The translations under genes were made by a program, and so were the position numbers. The notes beneath the pieces are model-generated. The model did not search any database, had not been told where the DNA came from, and saw only the letters and a program-made list of their open reading frames with translations. A DNA stretch of 64,000 nt from Cyanoderma ruficeps. Taxonomy: Eukaryota; Chordata; Aves; Passeriformes; Timaliidae. Of the stretch, positions 1 to 13,500 are shown one piece after another (positions within the stretch are counted from its first letter, which is position 1; each line of letters begins with the position of its first letter). The stretch spans positions 13,126,898-13,190,897 of the forward strand of contig VZDJ01004378.1 of the NCBI GenBank assembly GCA_008694505.1, given 5' to 3'.

Positions 1-639
1 GTGAAAAAAGCAGATTAGTGCAGGAAAAGGAGCACCAAAATCACTCAGGAAAACCTCTATGTCCATGAAATATCTCTTAAAACTACATTTCAGTACCAGC
101 CCCAGAAAGAGGCACATGGTTTTTTATATTGTAGAATTTCTGATAGCATTGCCAAATGATACAGATGGTCACCATTCAGATATTAAGAGCTTTTAGAGAA
201 ACTCATTCAGTTTATGAGCATTCAGACAAGACATAACTATTCACACATACTTCCACATTTCAATTATCAATCTTCAGATTGAAAAAAAAATAAATGAGTC
301 AAAGAAATAGAAAATAATTTTTCCCTCCCTTGGATCAGAAAACATAAGTAAGAGAAAAGTATAGCTTCAGATAAGAGAATTGGGTTGTGTGGGAATAAAT
401 TAATTTGAGTTAAAGAGGATCTGGACCACAGCATCTGAAAATTTTGTAACCGAACTTGGGAACCACACAGAGGCAGCAGACAACTGAACATCACTAATGA
501 AAACAGGTGTCTTTAAATATGAGACATCAACAGATGCAGTGCTATGTTTCAACCTGTAGAGAAAATAGAGAACTGTCACTATTCTTGAGAAAAAGGGCTT
601 CTTGATTCTTCAACAGTGCTATTTGTTATGGGAATATCA
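1..639. other. Unique AT-rich non-coding DNA
   Basis: No gene, repeat family or structured element is recognised here. The longest open frame (about 75 codons, minus strand, 267-494) is hydrophobic, low in complexity and without any motif, as expected by chance in AT-rich DNA. Confidence 0.6.
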
Positions 640-1050
640 GGTGCTCCTGTCAGCTTGTGCAGAGTGTCCATGTGCAGGTGTTGGCAGCAGCAGAGGGGTG
701 CACAGCAGGTCTCTGAGAGGAGACCAGGGCTGCCCCGTGTTGGACAGAACCAGCTCCAGCTGAAGTGCTGCTGCTGCTGCTGCTCTAAGCTGAGCTCATC
801 AGCAGTGCTGGTGCTGTGTCTGTGACAGCAGATTTAGGAAAGGGCAAAAACTCTGCATGGCAGCTGGGAGAGAATCACTCACCTGAAGCCTGTGGAGGAC
901 CACAATGGAGAAAATAATCACACTGCAGCCCATGGAGGACCCCTCAAGGGAACAGGGTCTGTCAGATCCTGTTATGATTGTTGCCTCCCCTACTCATGGC
1001 TCCTGGTCAGGCATGACAATGTCTGACAGGTTCTGCTCCTGAAGGTCTTC
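640..1050 (+). mobile_element. Degraded avian ERV LTR fragment (family B)
   Basis: This GC-richer island resembles the sense strand of a common avian ERV LTR. Recognisable blocks in order are a GGCAGCAGCAGAGGG-type segment near 683, CCCCGTGTTGGACA near 733, a decayed TATA-like stretch followed by AAAGGGCAAAAACT at about 830-852, CAGCTGGGAGAG at 861, and then units of the type CCTGTGGAGGACC and GCAGCCCATGGAGGACC between 888 and 942. The same family, on the opposite strand, lies at about 28.8-29.7 kb. No internal retroviral genes flank it, so it is a solo or truncated LTR. Boundaries are approximate, no target-site duplication was identified, and the family name was not assigned. Confidence 0.6.
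768..782 (+). repeat. (CTG)5 trinucleotide run
   Basis: Five perfect CTG units sit inside the LTR fragment. This is a short local expansion of the LTR's own sequence. Confidence 0.85.
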
Positions 1051-4000
1051 ATTTTTGTGTTTCCATTAAAAAATTTAAATAATAATTGTTTTAACGTTCC
1101 TCTGTAATGTGTGTTTTTTCTTCCTATTCTGAATCATTCAGATTAAATGGATGATCTACCAATATTTTGACTACTTCACAATGAACTGCAGAATGATAAT
1201 TTGATTCTTAATTTAAATAGGCATCTGTGTAAGTATATTTTCTCTGAACCATGAAAGACAATTCACCATAATCTTTCTTAATAATATTTTACATCAAGAA
1301 ATAGAAGTATGCCAATATTATCTCTCTCTAGGTCCGTTCCATTTTACCTGATGCAATTTTTCCTGCATAGTTCTTCAGACTGCTTTATCTCACCCTATAG
1401 CTGGAAAGATGTTTTCATGCTACAACTAACTTCTCCACACTGAGCTGTTCCTTTAAAATGTCACGGTAATTTATTTTGAAAGTTGACCATTGCTAAAAAT
1501 GATGGTTGTTTAAGAATAAAAATCTATTAGGACAATGTGGGAATTAGAACACAAAGCAAACCCCAAGATACCCACCTCTCTACATGTTTTATTTCTTGCA
1601 CAGGACTTGGGTACTGAGGGGAGAACAGAAATATGTAGCTTCTATATGAGGTTTGTATTTCCTATATGGTGTACAGCAAAAATCTTGAATTCTGTGCTCA
1701 AATCATGTGGTTGGAAAATAATGTTAAGCTTAATGGAAGCCTGAATAAGGACAGCAAATCATACTTATTATAGAGCATAAATATTTCCTGGTGTTGCAAA
1801 ATAACAGATTATTGGTTGTTGTTTGGTTTGTTGTTGTTTTTTTTCTCAGTGATCACAATCCTTTAAAATTAGATTTTTTAAGAAGACTTCTTAGCTAACA
1901 GTTGGATTTTATGTCAGGATGGGTGCAGAAAATGAATGCAGAGAACTGTAAAACCATGTGTGCTGTTTAGCACAGGCACTTCTGACTGATTCCAGTGTAA
2001 GGTTGTCTTAGCAAATGTGAACTATCTTGCGCTCTGCATAAAAAGAGCAAGGATTTCTCATTTTCCTTTCACATTGTACAAATCCAACCCCAAATCTCTG
2101 AAGTGTTTTTAAAGATTCTGAAGCATTTTTTTAAAGGCATTTACCCATTGTTCAGAAAAAATTAATTCAAATCACCGTCTGATTCAATGTCAGCGTCCCC
2201 AGATCAGCGATCAGGATCCTCAAACATGTCTGGAGAATGAGTCAATAATTGAAATGTAATGTCATCTTCACTGTAGCTTAGTAAGTGTGTATTTACAGAA
2301 AATGGAATTGTTTCAATAAAAGATTCACACCTCCCCTCCCTCCCCCGTTTTATATCTGGGGATGTGGAAAGCTACACCTCAAGCCCCTGGAATGATCTGG
2401 GCACAGTGGGGATCTTGAATTATAGCTGCATATATCCTTAGCATATGTCAAAACCACTTGGCTGTGGAGTAGCTGCATGGATGGTTTCATAATCTTGGCT
2501 TTCATTCCTGGTCTTTACAGGACCACCCTGGCTGAGTGTTCAAATAGCTGTAGCAATCTCCTACCTGCAGTCATAAATGTCAATAAACCATAGCCAGCCC
2601 ATCATGCACAGTTGAATGGCTTCTTGTTCTCATTGCATTCATAGCTGGATAACTAAGAAGCTCAGACAGGCAGATGCCACATTTTAGGTAAACATCTTTT
2701 GTACATAACTTGAAAGAATCTCAGTCATAATTCTCAAGACCTCCCAAAAGCAGCACTATTAAAAGCTTAACACCTGTCTCTTAAACATTACCAGAATCAG
2801 CAGAAAAGGATCTGAAAAATTTTGTGAACAGCTGCTGAGGCTAAGTCCACTGAAAATCCCTGAGAACAGATCAGGAAAGAACACATGAAAATACCAAATA
2901 AACTAGGAATGCAAGCATATCCTTAGAAAAACAGGCTATAGAAAACAATTACCATGAAAACTCCTAAACAACAGGAAGAGATGAAGCATGGTATGTTATT
3001 ACTAAAGAGTAAAATACGTGTCATAGTCAGTGAAAACTCCTAAAATAAAACTTCTCCTAGAACCACGTAAATCTGAGTACCATACCATACAGGATTATTT
3101 CTCATTACAGCCTGTTAAATGTGGGAAAGAGCCAGAATGTGGGAATTGAAAACTTCGTATAGACATACATCTAAAAAGCAGGCAGATTATCAGTAAGACC
3201 TCAGCCACCTGTTACTAATTATTTTAGCTTCAGGTTCTTAAGGAAACAGATGCAACAAAACTAATCACTTGAGAAAAAGTAATGCTCAAGCAGAATGTGG
3301 AAAAAAAACCCCTTATCCATTACACTTCCCCTATAACATCCATCCTGAGAGATAATCGGTTTTGAATGGAACAATTAATGAGGTCTTTTCATACCAAGGG
3401 AAATTACACCATAATGAGGTTTAATGTGTTAGAAATGAGGTGGAATTTATTAAAAATAAATAAAAGCCTTATCCAAGGTGAAAGGTAGTATGCTGGATTG
3501 TTAGGGATGCTGTGTTTTGAAGGGCATTCTCACCACAAATTGTTAGCACACAGGCAAAACAAATGGAATAGTTATCTGGTGGAAAGCACATAGCAAAAGA
3601 AAGCTGACAAAAACACCCTCACTCCAAACAATAGGCTTTAAACACTAAACCAACTGCCTTATAGACCCTAATACACTTTTAAAATCTGCATAATGCCTCA
3701 GGTTTACGTACCAGTCTACTGGGAAAAACAAGAACTTTGCCCCTGTGTATCACTCACTTGAGCTGTGCCACATTTCAGGAACATTTTCACTCTCTGACTG
3801 AAATTTTAAGCAAGCCAAGTGTGGACACTTTGCCATGAGGGAAGCCAGGGATGTTAACAATATGTAGAACGTTAATTATGGACCGTCTCCTTTTCCATGC
3901 CATCTCCATGCGCAACATGAAGTATCAGCACCCTCCAGCAGAGAGGTAGGTTTTGCTAGATCCTCTCTTTTGCTGCTCCAGAGCAATTCCCAACAGTTGC

Positions 4001-7000
4001 TTTGCACTACATATATCTCATTATGTGTATCAGGTCTTTGTGAAGGGTAAAGAAAAGTCATAATGAAAGAACAAAGTACAGAGATGATCAATGAAAATGC
4101 AAGGTTAAGTAAAACCAAACCAAACCCATACAAATGATATTTCAGTACAGACCAGAATAGCAGAATCTCATAATAATGCTCTCAGGGAAATAAAAGAAGA
4201 CACACAGTCAATGAAATAGATTTGAAATGCTAAAGGTCTGAACACACAGTGGCTGAAATCCACTTTTGTGCAGAGCAACCAGGAAAGGCTGATGCTCCAG
4301 TAAGCAGAGCACAAGTAAGGTTTAGCTGGTGCTGCGGAGGGGTGAATTTCATTTGGAATGGTTTGGGCTTGGGAGCACAGCCAAGACCACCAGTGCATAC
4401 CTTGATAGAAGAATTTTATTACTTCTCTACTAGTGTTCAGCCTCAGCTACCCAGGAAATGAAGAATGTATAGTCTACTCATTATGACTTTAAAAAATACG
4501 TATTTTAGCTGCTTGAAAAAGTCTTGCATAATTCTAATGTCAGAATATCTAAAAGCAGTCATGAGAGGGAACATCAAAGTTTTATTCCTATCAGTAAACA
4601 TATAAAAATCAAGGAGCATCTATTTTATTTATCTTAAAAGAATAGCTTCAGGAATTAGCATAAAATAATATTTAAATCTAGATAAAGGTAATTCTTGCAC
4701 TTCCATGATTCTTAACCATCCTCACGAATCAGCTGGGAAAAGTAAAAAAGCCTTCAAGCAGAAGAAAGGCATTGAAATGCAGCTGCTGTTAGGATGGTCT
4801 CTGATCACAGCCTCAGCACTGATGCTCCAGAAGCTGGCGCCGAGGGGAGAAGTGAAATCAGCTGAACAGAAATCACAGGAAAAATGATCATAGTTAAACA
4901 ATAGCCAAAATCCCTAATTAAAATGTATCCATGGACACCGGAGCTTATACTTACATGTCCTTAAAGAGGGACCTGGGAGATTCAGTAAACAAAAGTCTTC
5001 AGTTTCATAATTGTGTATTTTGTACGGATACACAAATCTGCAAAGGGAAATTTATAGGAAGATAAATACATTGTGGTGGATGTACAATATTTTATCTATT
5101 TATTGGGGGTTTTATGGTAAAAAACTGATGAAAAGTGTATACAGCCTTAAACTGCAGCGACCTGCAATTAACTGGTGTCAATTCCCTGACTTTATGCCCT
5201 ACACAGTTTATTGTTCACCAACTCGTAAGAAGTTTAAGCTCTTTTTCATTATCAGAGGAAGCTGAAATGAAGTTTGAAAGGCTTGGGATACTTAAAAGCC
5301 TAAGTAGAAATCTGACAAATATTTATTGAACACAGAATTATCTGTCAGAACTGACTTATTTCATTAGGACTACAGAGTGAAATGAAAGCATGTCCATATT
5401 TTGTTTAGACAGATTTTCATTATGAAGTGTCTTGCTCTTGCAGCATTCAACCATTGACACAAAGGAAGAAGAAAGCCTGGTGGTAAGCAAAAAAAAATCT
5501 TCCATACTAAAAAATTAAAAATTGTAAAACAAAACATTAAGTAGTATAGTGAAACAAACAAGGGTAAAACATTTTCATCAGCTTTATTTCAGCTCACATG
5601 AAAATGAAGAAACTTCTGTAGGTCCAATAAATAATTTCTTATACTACATGGCAGAAGCAGAAGGGAGTCATAATTTCTCTCTGCAAATTGATAGACTTTC
5701 TACTGAACTTTCCACTTAGCTCAGCTAAAGTTCATCTTACCTAGGGAGTAAACAGGAAATATTGGAACTCCTTTGAAACATGAAGCATGAAAAATTAACA
5801 AAGCACATCCAGGGAAAAAACATGCTCAAAGTGAAAAATGTGGAATAGTAGTATTACATTTCTAAGTTATTAAAATTGGTTAATGGGGTTTTCTTCCCTG
5901 CTGATTTTCCAAATCTGGCTTTCTTCTAAATATCAGATGCTAAGATGTCTTCAGAGAATCGTGTAGAAATCCAGACTGACTAAGAAAGAAGGTCCAGAAT
6001 AGACAAGGCCAGGTATTGGGCTATGTTCTGATTTGTTTTGGTCCCTCAGTTATAATTGTCTCTTACATTGCCCTTGGAGGTCTTTTCTTTCAGCAGTAAT
6101 ACTAAAGTCTAAATGAAATACTGTTGAATAAATAAACTTGCTACATAAAAATATCAAGAGATGGAAAATTTGAAGTTGTCTAGGCTTCATTTAAAAACCA
6201 GAAGACTAAAATTTAGTTACTGTACATTAAAAAAAAACAAACCCAACCAAACCAAAAAACCTGCATCAAAACTGGATTCTGGATTCACATCTTCCAAGGT
6301 ATTTTTACCCCAGATGAGCACCCTTCATCATTACTGTTACACAGCTTGTTACAGGATTAATGTTTTCTGCAGTTTACAAGTAAAAAATCAGCCTCTGTAG
6401 ATTAGTTACTATTACAGACTCTACTTTCACTCAAATGCAGGGAAAAAAACACAAAAACCCACCAGCCATCAATACTGCATGCTTTTGCTAATGAAAAGAC
6501 ATAAAATAGAAAGACAGGTGAGTTTGTCCCCTTTATTTAACTTTTGTTTCTCCCTGGAAAGTAGATACATTTATTCACTGGGATGATGCTTTAAAAGTAA
6601 TTTAAATGGAGAAAAAATATTTAGGCTTCAGAGAAGCAAAGTGTGAGAGCTGTATATCAGCAACATCAAACAAAAAGAATTTATGCAACTGTAACAGGTA
6701 TGGATCTAGGGTAAAGAAGTACATCAGCCTGCAGAGCCCGAGATCAAATACTCCTGATTTTCCTTTCACCCTTTTGGGGTCGCTTTTCTGATAAATAATT
6801 CACAGACTGCAGTGCAAAGTAGTTTGCATACTGACAAGATTAAAAAGAATGCTTTGTCTGGGTTAAATTTATGATCTGAAACCTTCCTTTAAAATGTCAG
6901 GCCAGTAATTAATTTAAGATGGTTTGCCAAGCAGAATCTCTGACCCTGTCAGAATAATTTCATTTCTTGAGGGTGAAGGGGATATTACATTTATCTTTTC

Positions 7001-7099
7001 AGAGTCTCTGGTTTGTTTTCTTCTTCCCTTCTCTCTTCTTGCCATTTATTACCTCTTTCAAAACATCACACTGAAAAAAAAAATAGTGCCACAATCTTT
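1051..7099. other. Unique AT-rich non-coding DNA, about 6 kb
   Basis: No exon, RNA gene or repeat family is recognised. The open frames present (60-85 codons on both strands) overlap each other in antisense and carry no motif. Small-scale structure includes a 14-base palindrome (AAAATACGTATTTT, 4494-4507) and several A or T runs. The stretch at about 3180-3480 has ATTA-rich, complex sequence that could be regulatory, but nothing firm can be said. Confidence 0.5.
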
Positions 7100-7490
7100 C
7101 CCTTGTTAATTTGTGGCGATAAAGAAAACATTGGCTGCAAATTGCCAAAGAGCGGGGAATAGAGTACAAGTCAGACCTCTTGATTTGAACTGAAGATGTG
7201 CATTTTCCACGGAGAGAGAGCTCATTGGCATGAGTATTCACAATAGCATTTTGAGTAGCAGTGGGAAATGCAGCAATCCAATAGCATGAAGATTCGCTTT
7301 TGGCATAGCAAAACCTCATGTCCCACATAGGCACAGTAGTGGCTTTCCTCATGAATGAATGCTTAAATGTGTGACAATCAGCAGGACCTTTACATCTGCT
7401 CCTCAAGTCAAGTTTAATGGTATAAAATTTTATTACAATTTCTGTCACCTCAGCTAATCCCTGCAGGCAATATGAAAGAGGCCAAACAGT
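7100..7490. other. Candidate conserved non-coding element
   Basis: This is a high-complexity block without simple repeats, with several CpGs in an otherwise CpG-poor region. It contains a TAATCC (OTX/bicoid-type) core at 7455-7460 next to CTGCAGG. The minus strand is open for 149 codons (6999-7448), among the longest frames in the window, but the predicted protein has no recognisable domain, signal peptide or repeat, so I do not call it a gene. A low stop density over a complex sequence is compatible with constraint on something other than protein. This is inference; interspecies alignment would decide. Confidence 0.25.
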
Positions 7491-10261
7491 GCACTAACAC
7501 TGTTTGGAGGGTTAATTCTAAGTTTGCATGGTCAGGTGGGAAAAAGGGGGATTGGACAACAGAAAGACATCAAAAAAGGAAATATAATTAACTTTCCTGA
7601 ATACATACTGAATTTTCTCTTAGCAACAGTTTGTGATATTGTACTCTAATTGGTTATAACATCTGTCATTCCAAGTGGCTACTCCAGACACATTAAAATG
7701 ATCTTGATCTGTTCAAGAGAAAGAGGCCACACCAAGATTGGTTTCTTCTGAAATCAAAGGAAATTGTAAATCATATACTAAGAAACTGCAAATATAAATC
7801 CCAAGGTATACGGGTAAATTTTTATGCAAATTCAAATTAGGTACCTTGAATGAATTGCAATCATCTGGACTGGCTGAACTTTTGAACTTGATTATTATTT
7901 ATTTTTCATGTGGCTACCTGAGAAACACCTACTTTTTTCTCTTCTAGACATTTCCTGCATCCAATGAAGTCACAAATCCATCTCTTCTTTCAGTAACTAG
8001 TGGAGAAAAATCAAAGTAAAACCAGAAATTTCTGCACTGTGTACAGGAAACTTGAACTAAAGAGTAAGAATGAAAGTATGAAAGTATCCATATTGGAAGG
8101 TGACAATTTTCAGTGGCATCTGAGAAGGGACACTGTGACCCCTCAAATGCTGTTTTCTCAGCATTCCAGCTATTTCCCTGAATACTCTATAACAAGCATA
8201 TTGGCTCAGTGGGGCTTCTGAGACTCTTTATATCTGACCATATCAGGTGAATAAAGGTAAAACCTCTTTTATTTTTCAAATATTTTATCTCTATTTTTCA
8301 AACAACATTAACCCTCCATTCCCAAACTGGGCAGAAACAGAAGACAGCTTTCTGAGAGTCCATGGGCCCGTGCTTTGGGTTGTTATGGCTTTTACTGGCC
8401 ATCTCTCTCTGAAAAGCTCTCTTTAGTCATTAACTTGCAGGAAGTAACTCAACCAAGTTTTCATTAGCCCAGATTTCATTCCTGTAGTTGAAAATGTAGT
8501 CATTTCCTTCCTGGCCAGACATTATCCATATGGGGGAAGAAAGAACGGAGCTGGATGCAAGGCCAGAACATATGCTGATGAGAGTTTTTATTTCAGACAA
8601 GTGAAGACAAAAGCAGCCAGAGCTCCCTTTTTCGGCCTGTTTCATTTGGGTCTCCCTTATGACTATAAACTGTACATGTAAAATGTGGTCTAAAGACAGG
8701 TAAAAGATAAATGTCATATTGTTAACTCTTTAGCAATCAAAACACTTATTGTTCCCTTAAAATGAGTGGAGCTTTGCCTAGTGTTTCAATCTTTCTGGTT
8801 CACTGTTCCGTAGAAAGTGATTTCTTTTTCTTGTCCAGTGCTGTTATCAGGTTAGCATAAAATTGATCTCTGAGCCGTCTCTTCTTCAACTTAAGGGATT
8901 TTTGAATGAAAAAAAGCCATGTATTTTCCATTACACTTTCAAAGTAAATATCTATCACACAGAAAAAGGTTTGATTTGTCTTGATACTCCTTACTAAACA
9001 CAATACTTGGACACTCCCAAATCAGACAGGTATCTGAATCACTTGGGACTTTTTGGTGTCATATATGCTGGATTCAGTCCTTGCTTAAGTGAAATAAAAC
9101 TCCAGAAATTTAATTTTAATCAATGAATAATAGTCCACTTTTGTGGGAAACTCTGATGAGAAAGGCATTAATTTTAGGAAAATTTTTAAATACCCTTTAT
9201 TTAAAGAAAGTGCTTTTCCCCAAAGATGTTCCAAATTAATCTGACTGTCCACTATAAAAAGTGATCATTTTCCTTCTAATTAGTGAGAATTCCAATAGCA
9301 GATTAACAGAAATTGACCTTATTCAGTGGCAGTCATGAAAGTGTTCACTCATTTCTGAGACTGTGAAATTATGTGCCTGTTCCAAAAAATACCTACACTC
9401 CATACATGCACCCCTTTGAGGATAACCAGAATCTCAATTCCAATGACACCAATGTCTTGCATTAAGAAGCTAAATTTGGAAATTACAGTTTGTAAAATTA
9501 ATCTACGATAGTCACAGTGTGAACCCGACCAGTGTGTGTGTTTCCAGAAATTGAAAGCAAGTGATGAAGAAAAAAAGCCTTTTCTGTTTTGTGAATGACC
9601 ATATTGACAGTTTAAACTCATTCATGGGCAGCTGATGATAACTAGTCTAGAAGACAAATGCAATTAATTCCAGACCATACTGCAAATATTAGTCTAGTAG
9701 TATGTTCTGTGAATAGTGAGGACCTACAGAGTACAGGCTGTAATTGTTGTTTACAGAATATGTAATATTTTTACATAAAAGCAGGTGAATTATTTGTTAT
9801 GTCACAACATCTAGGATAAAATGGAACAGTTTTTCCCATGAGTGAATGATACTCTAGAGTGATACTCTATGAATTTTAATAAGTTGTCAAATATCCTGAC
9901 AACAAATTATGAACAGAATTTTTACGGTGTTATTAAAAAAAACTGTTTCTGAGGGACTGGAAACATAGAAATTCTATTCACATATGAAAGACAGTAAATG
10001 TATTAATACTATTACAAATACATTCTCAAATATTTAATTTCCTTACTTTAGAATTACTTTTCTAGTTTTCAGACTTTTAGACTTTTCTAAAAGTAGTCTT
10101 GGAAATGCCTGAAACCACTTTCTAGAAACTTCGCTGTGATGAACAGTTTTCTTATCATAAAATTTCATTTGCAATGCATCCTTTCAAAAAGGATCTCCAA
10201 CAATAACACTTTTCTGCAATGGCAATGGGTTTTGACTCTAGATCTTCAATAAGAACAGAAG
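7491..10261. other. Unique AT-rich non-coding DNA
   Basis: Nothing recognisable as gene, RNA or mobile element. Short frames up to 95 codons (for example 8430-8717, minus) lack motifs. A small imperfect repeat of a GATACTCTA unit occurs at about 9848-9870. Confidence 0.55.
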
Positions 10262-10295
10262 TAAAGAATTAAGGACCAATTAAAGAATTAAGGAC
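10262..10295 (+). repeat. 15-base direct duplication, 4-base spacer
   Basis: TAAAGAATTAAGGAC occurs at 10262-10276 and again, identical, at 10281-10295. It looks like a small slippage duplication. Confidence 0.85.
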
Positions 10296-13009
10296 AGGCA
10301 TTCTGTTTTAACATGCTTAATGTTATTCAGGAACCTTAAATGAGGTTTTTCTGGAAAAGAAAAGGGAAAGGGATTTTTCACAGGAAACTCTGTCTTTGGA
10401 CAAGAAGGAATTCCTGCAGAAGTCCTCCAGTATACAGCTTTTATCTCTTCTTTTTCTGCCAAAATGCACAGAAGTCTGTAAAACAAGAGTTTATTAAGGT
10501 GGATAACTATGCAGTGGAACATTTTGTTGAATTTGAACCTGAGCTCATTTGCTGAGTTTGGCCAGGCTGACAAAGCCAATCCCTTTAACCAGGAATGCCT
10601 TGTGTCTGTCCAATTTTCTGGAAGGCTTTTTTGGTTTTTTTTTCTTATCCAGGGCAACCAGGCCATGCGGCATGCCATTCACATGTTTATGTGGAAGAAG
10701 AGGTAGCTGCTCTTTTTACTAGTTCCCCTAGAATGAATCAATAGGCCAGATCCTTCTCCCAGGTAATGTTGCATCCAGCTTATTATCCCTGCAGTTCTCA
10801 CTGGGTTCAGTGTGCTATCTTTTCTACACTGAGTGAGACCACAATTGCCTCTAAAGGCACTGCAAGCCTTATCTAAAAGACTCTGGATCCTATTTCAAAG
10901 AATTCTTTCTTCTCTATACTTACACTACTCAATATAACATCTTCCTCATATTTTAGGAAGGCTTTCATTGATATTAGTGAGTGACAGCTCTAACACAAAG
11001 AACAATTACACAGCTGTATGACAGATGAATTCTCCAATTTATTAAGGTAATGCTTGTGGCTTTTTCAGAGTTGAGATGACAGATCATAAGTTTAACTGCT
11101 GTTTTCCTGGTCTTTTTCTGAGACAAGGTGAGGGTTTACTGGTTTTCATTACAGTATTTTAAGCACTGCAGCTGTTCTCCCACTATGAACTAGGCTGAAA
11201 TAATTAAATTCTGTCACCGAGACCAATGAATGAGAGTAAATTAGTAACAGTGACCTTCTACTGCAGCTAAAAGGATCACTGAATTTAAAGCAAAAATATG
11301 CTGTGAAAATACGAGTGATAAACTTGTATGTTGCCTTCTTAGCCCCCAGCCACATAGTAAATAAACAATGCAATTGTCTTGGTCATTGAAATTTAAAGGA
11401 AACCTACAATCCTTGAAAAGCCAATTCTGCATCTTAATAGCAATATTGTCAGATTTAAAACCGAAGAGAGAGAGACACTAACTGCAAAAAAGCTTTTGGA
11501 TATGTGAGGAACAAAGCTATTTTATTTGTTGCATTGATTTGCTAAGAACTCTGTTCTGAGAACAGATCTTCAAAAGGTGTTTCTCTGGGTAGTCACTAAA
11601 TTCTGCCAGTCCCTGCAATGACAGAAGCCTCTGGTATTGTCCATGCCCTTGCAATGCTGCAGCTGTAAGGAAGTTAAATTCTAACACCTAATTTCATAGA
11701 GTTTTACTGAAAACAGGATATATCTCTCATATTAGTGATATCAAATCCTTGATCTTTGCTTTTTTTACTTCCTTTGGTTCTGATTTAAAAGATTAGAAAC
11801 ACTTTAAAAAATACAGTCTTCTCAAATGCATTGGAAAAATCATATAGGGGAAATAAAGGTATTCTACTTAACACATAAATAGACAATTCACCCTAAGGCA
11901 GATTATCTGAAAACCTTCAGCCCCTTGCAATTTAATCTCTTTATGGGAAGAGAGGTTCTTAGACATGACAAAGTTTCAGCTTCCACATGAATACGTTTTT
12001 TCCTGTCATTTATTATGTTTGTATTATGATTGCCACCATTGCTGTTACTATTTTCCTTCCTGTCCCAGATATGCTCTTCAAATATTCCATCCTTAAGAAC
12101 TTTAATGTTTAGACAGCAGGAGGTGATAACTGACGGTACCCAAGGCTGCAGGTTAAAGATAACAGCCTTTTAGTTATGTCAATAGTATTTGCACTTGTCC
12201 TCAAAATCATGGAATACTGGCATATCTATCACTCTCCTGCGTTGTTTGCTTTGGCAAGTGAGCTGGGATGCACTCTCTGTGTGAGACTTAAGCTGCATAT
12301 TATTCAGGGCTTATTGTGAGTTTCATGTTTGCATCTTTTCATGGAATTGTGCCACAACTAGAGATCTGCCATTTAAAAAGCTGGAGGTTTCACTTTGGTG
12401 TCCAATAGCTTAAAATTCAGCCATCTAGAACACTGTCCTTGGAGGATGCAGCCAGTAATTTTCAGTGTATTTTCCACTGCCTGTCAAAAATATTTATATA
12501 GACAGAGGCATATTGTAGACAGCAGTAGTTCATAGGACTTGCAAAATGAGACTTGCAGAACTTTTCCCAGTTACAATTTAAAGTAGTTAGTCTAAAGAGA
12601 AGAAAAGCATTTCAGATGTATGTACATGTGTATGTATACATACCAATACAGTTTGAGTACCCTAAAAGTCCTGAAATGACAGAGTGCAACTGTGGAAAAT
12701 CAGGACCCCTGGTGATGTGTAACAGAATATTATGGAATGGGAATACAAAAGCAAGGCTATAGCTGTACCTTCAGCATTGCATTAAGTCACCCTGCACCTT
12801 CTGTCATCATCTCTCCTGCTGAGTCTGCTCAACAGGTTGGTCTGAAGCAGCTAAGGGGAAACTCAGCAAAACCTGCTGTGAAGAAAGACCTGGTCTGCTA
12901 GAAAGGAAGGAAGGAAGAACTAGAACAGAAGCTCGGTGCTGACACTAGAACTTCACATTTAACTTTTCAGAAAGAAACTTAAAAAAATAGAGCTTAGGGA
13001 TAACACTTA
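10296..13009. other. Unique AT-rich non-coding DNA
   Basis: No gene or repeat family is recognised. The longest frame (132 codons, minus, 10280-10678) overlaps plus-strand frames and has no motif. A short GGAA run lies at about 12904-12916. Confidence 0.55.
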
Positions 13010-13500
13010 CAGGAGAGGACGCTGCAGGCTGGAGGAAAAGCACATGTCCTTCAAAAATGGCAGGGAGGAGGATCCAGGGAACTACAACCTGGTCAGCTGT
13101 TTTTCAGGCCTAGAGACATGATGGAGAAAATAATCCTGAGACCAGTTTCCATACATGTGGAGGACATGAAGGTATTTGCAAGAAGTCAGCATGAATTTGT
13201 AAACACAAAATCATCTCTGACTTGGCAACCTCCTACAATGGTCTGCTTGGTGAAGGAATGAGGACTGGGTGGTGTTTGTCTCAAATTTAGCAAAATTTTA
13301 TACAATGTCTTAGGACATCCTGATGTGGAGGAATTCAGTAACATATACTGAATACAGTGTATTCAAAACTGGTTGGAGGCTGGTGTATATAAATATATAT
13401 ATNTTTTTTTTTTTGCCTGGTTGATACCAGGGCCAATATTACTTAACATCTACATTAATCACCTGAATGAGACTCTGTGTTTTAATGTAAGCACTTCAGA
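13010..13500 (+). mobile_element. Decayed CR1 LINE fragment (RT-coding part)
   Basis: The stretch follows the plus-strand sequence of the avian CR1 reverse transcriptase region. GAGGATCCAGGGAACTACA at about 13070 begins the block, followed by segments matching the usual CR1 text for the helix before the catalytic core (about 13120-13230), and ends with the region equivalent to CCAGGGGTCAATACTGGGCC and the following TTCATTAATGACCTGGATGA-like part (about 13425-13470). Many substitutions and indels close every frame, so it is non-functional. An AT/T simple repeat interrupts it at 13384-13414. The 5' and 3' ends are truncated, which is usual for CR1. Confidence 0.75.
13384..13414 (+). repeat. (TA)n / T11 run with one N
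   Basis: A TATA-rich run is followed by a single N at 13403 and then eleven T. The N marks an unresolved base or join, so the true run length is uncertain. It interrupts the CR1 fragment. Confidence 0.85.
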
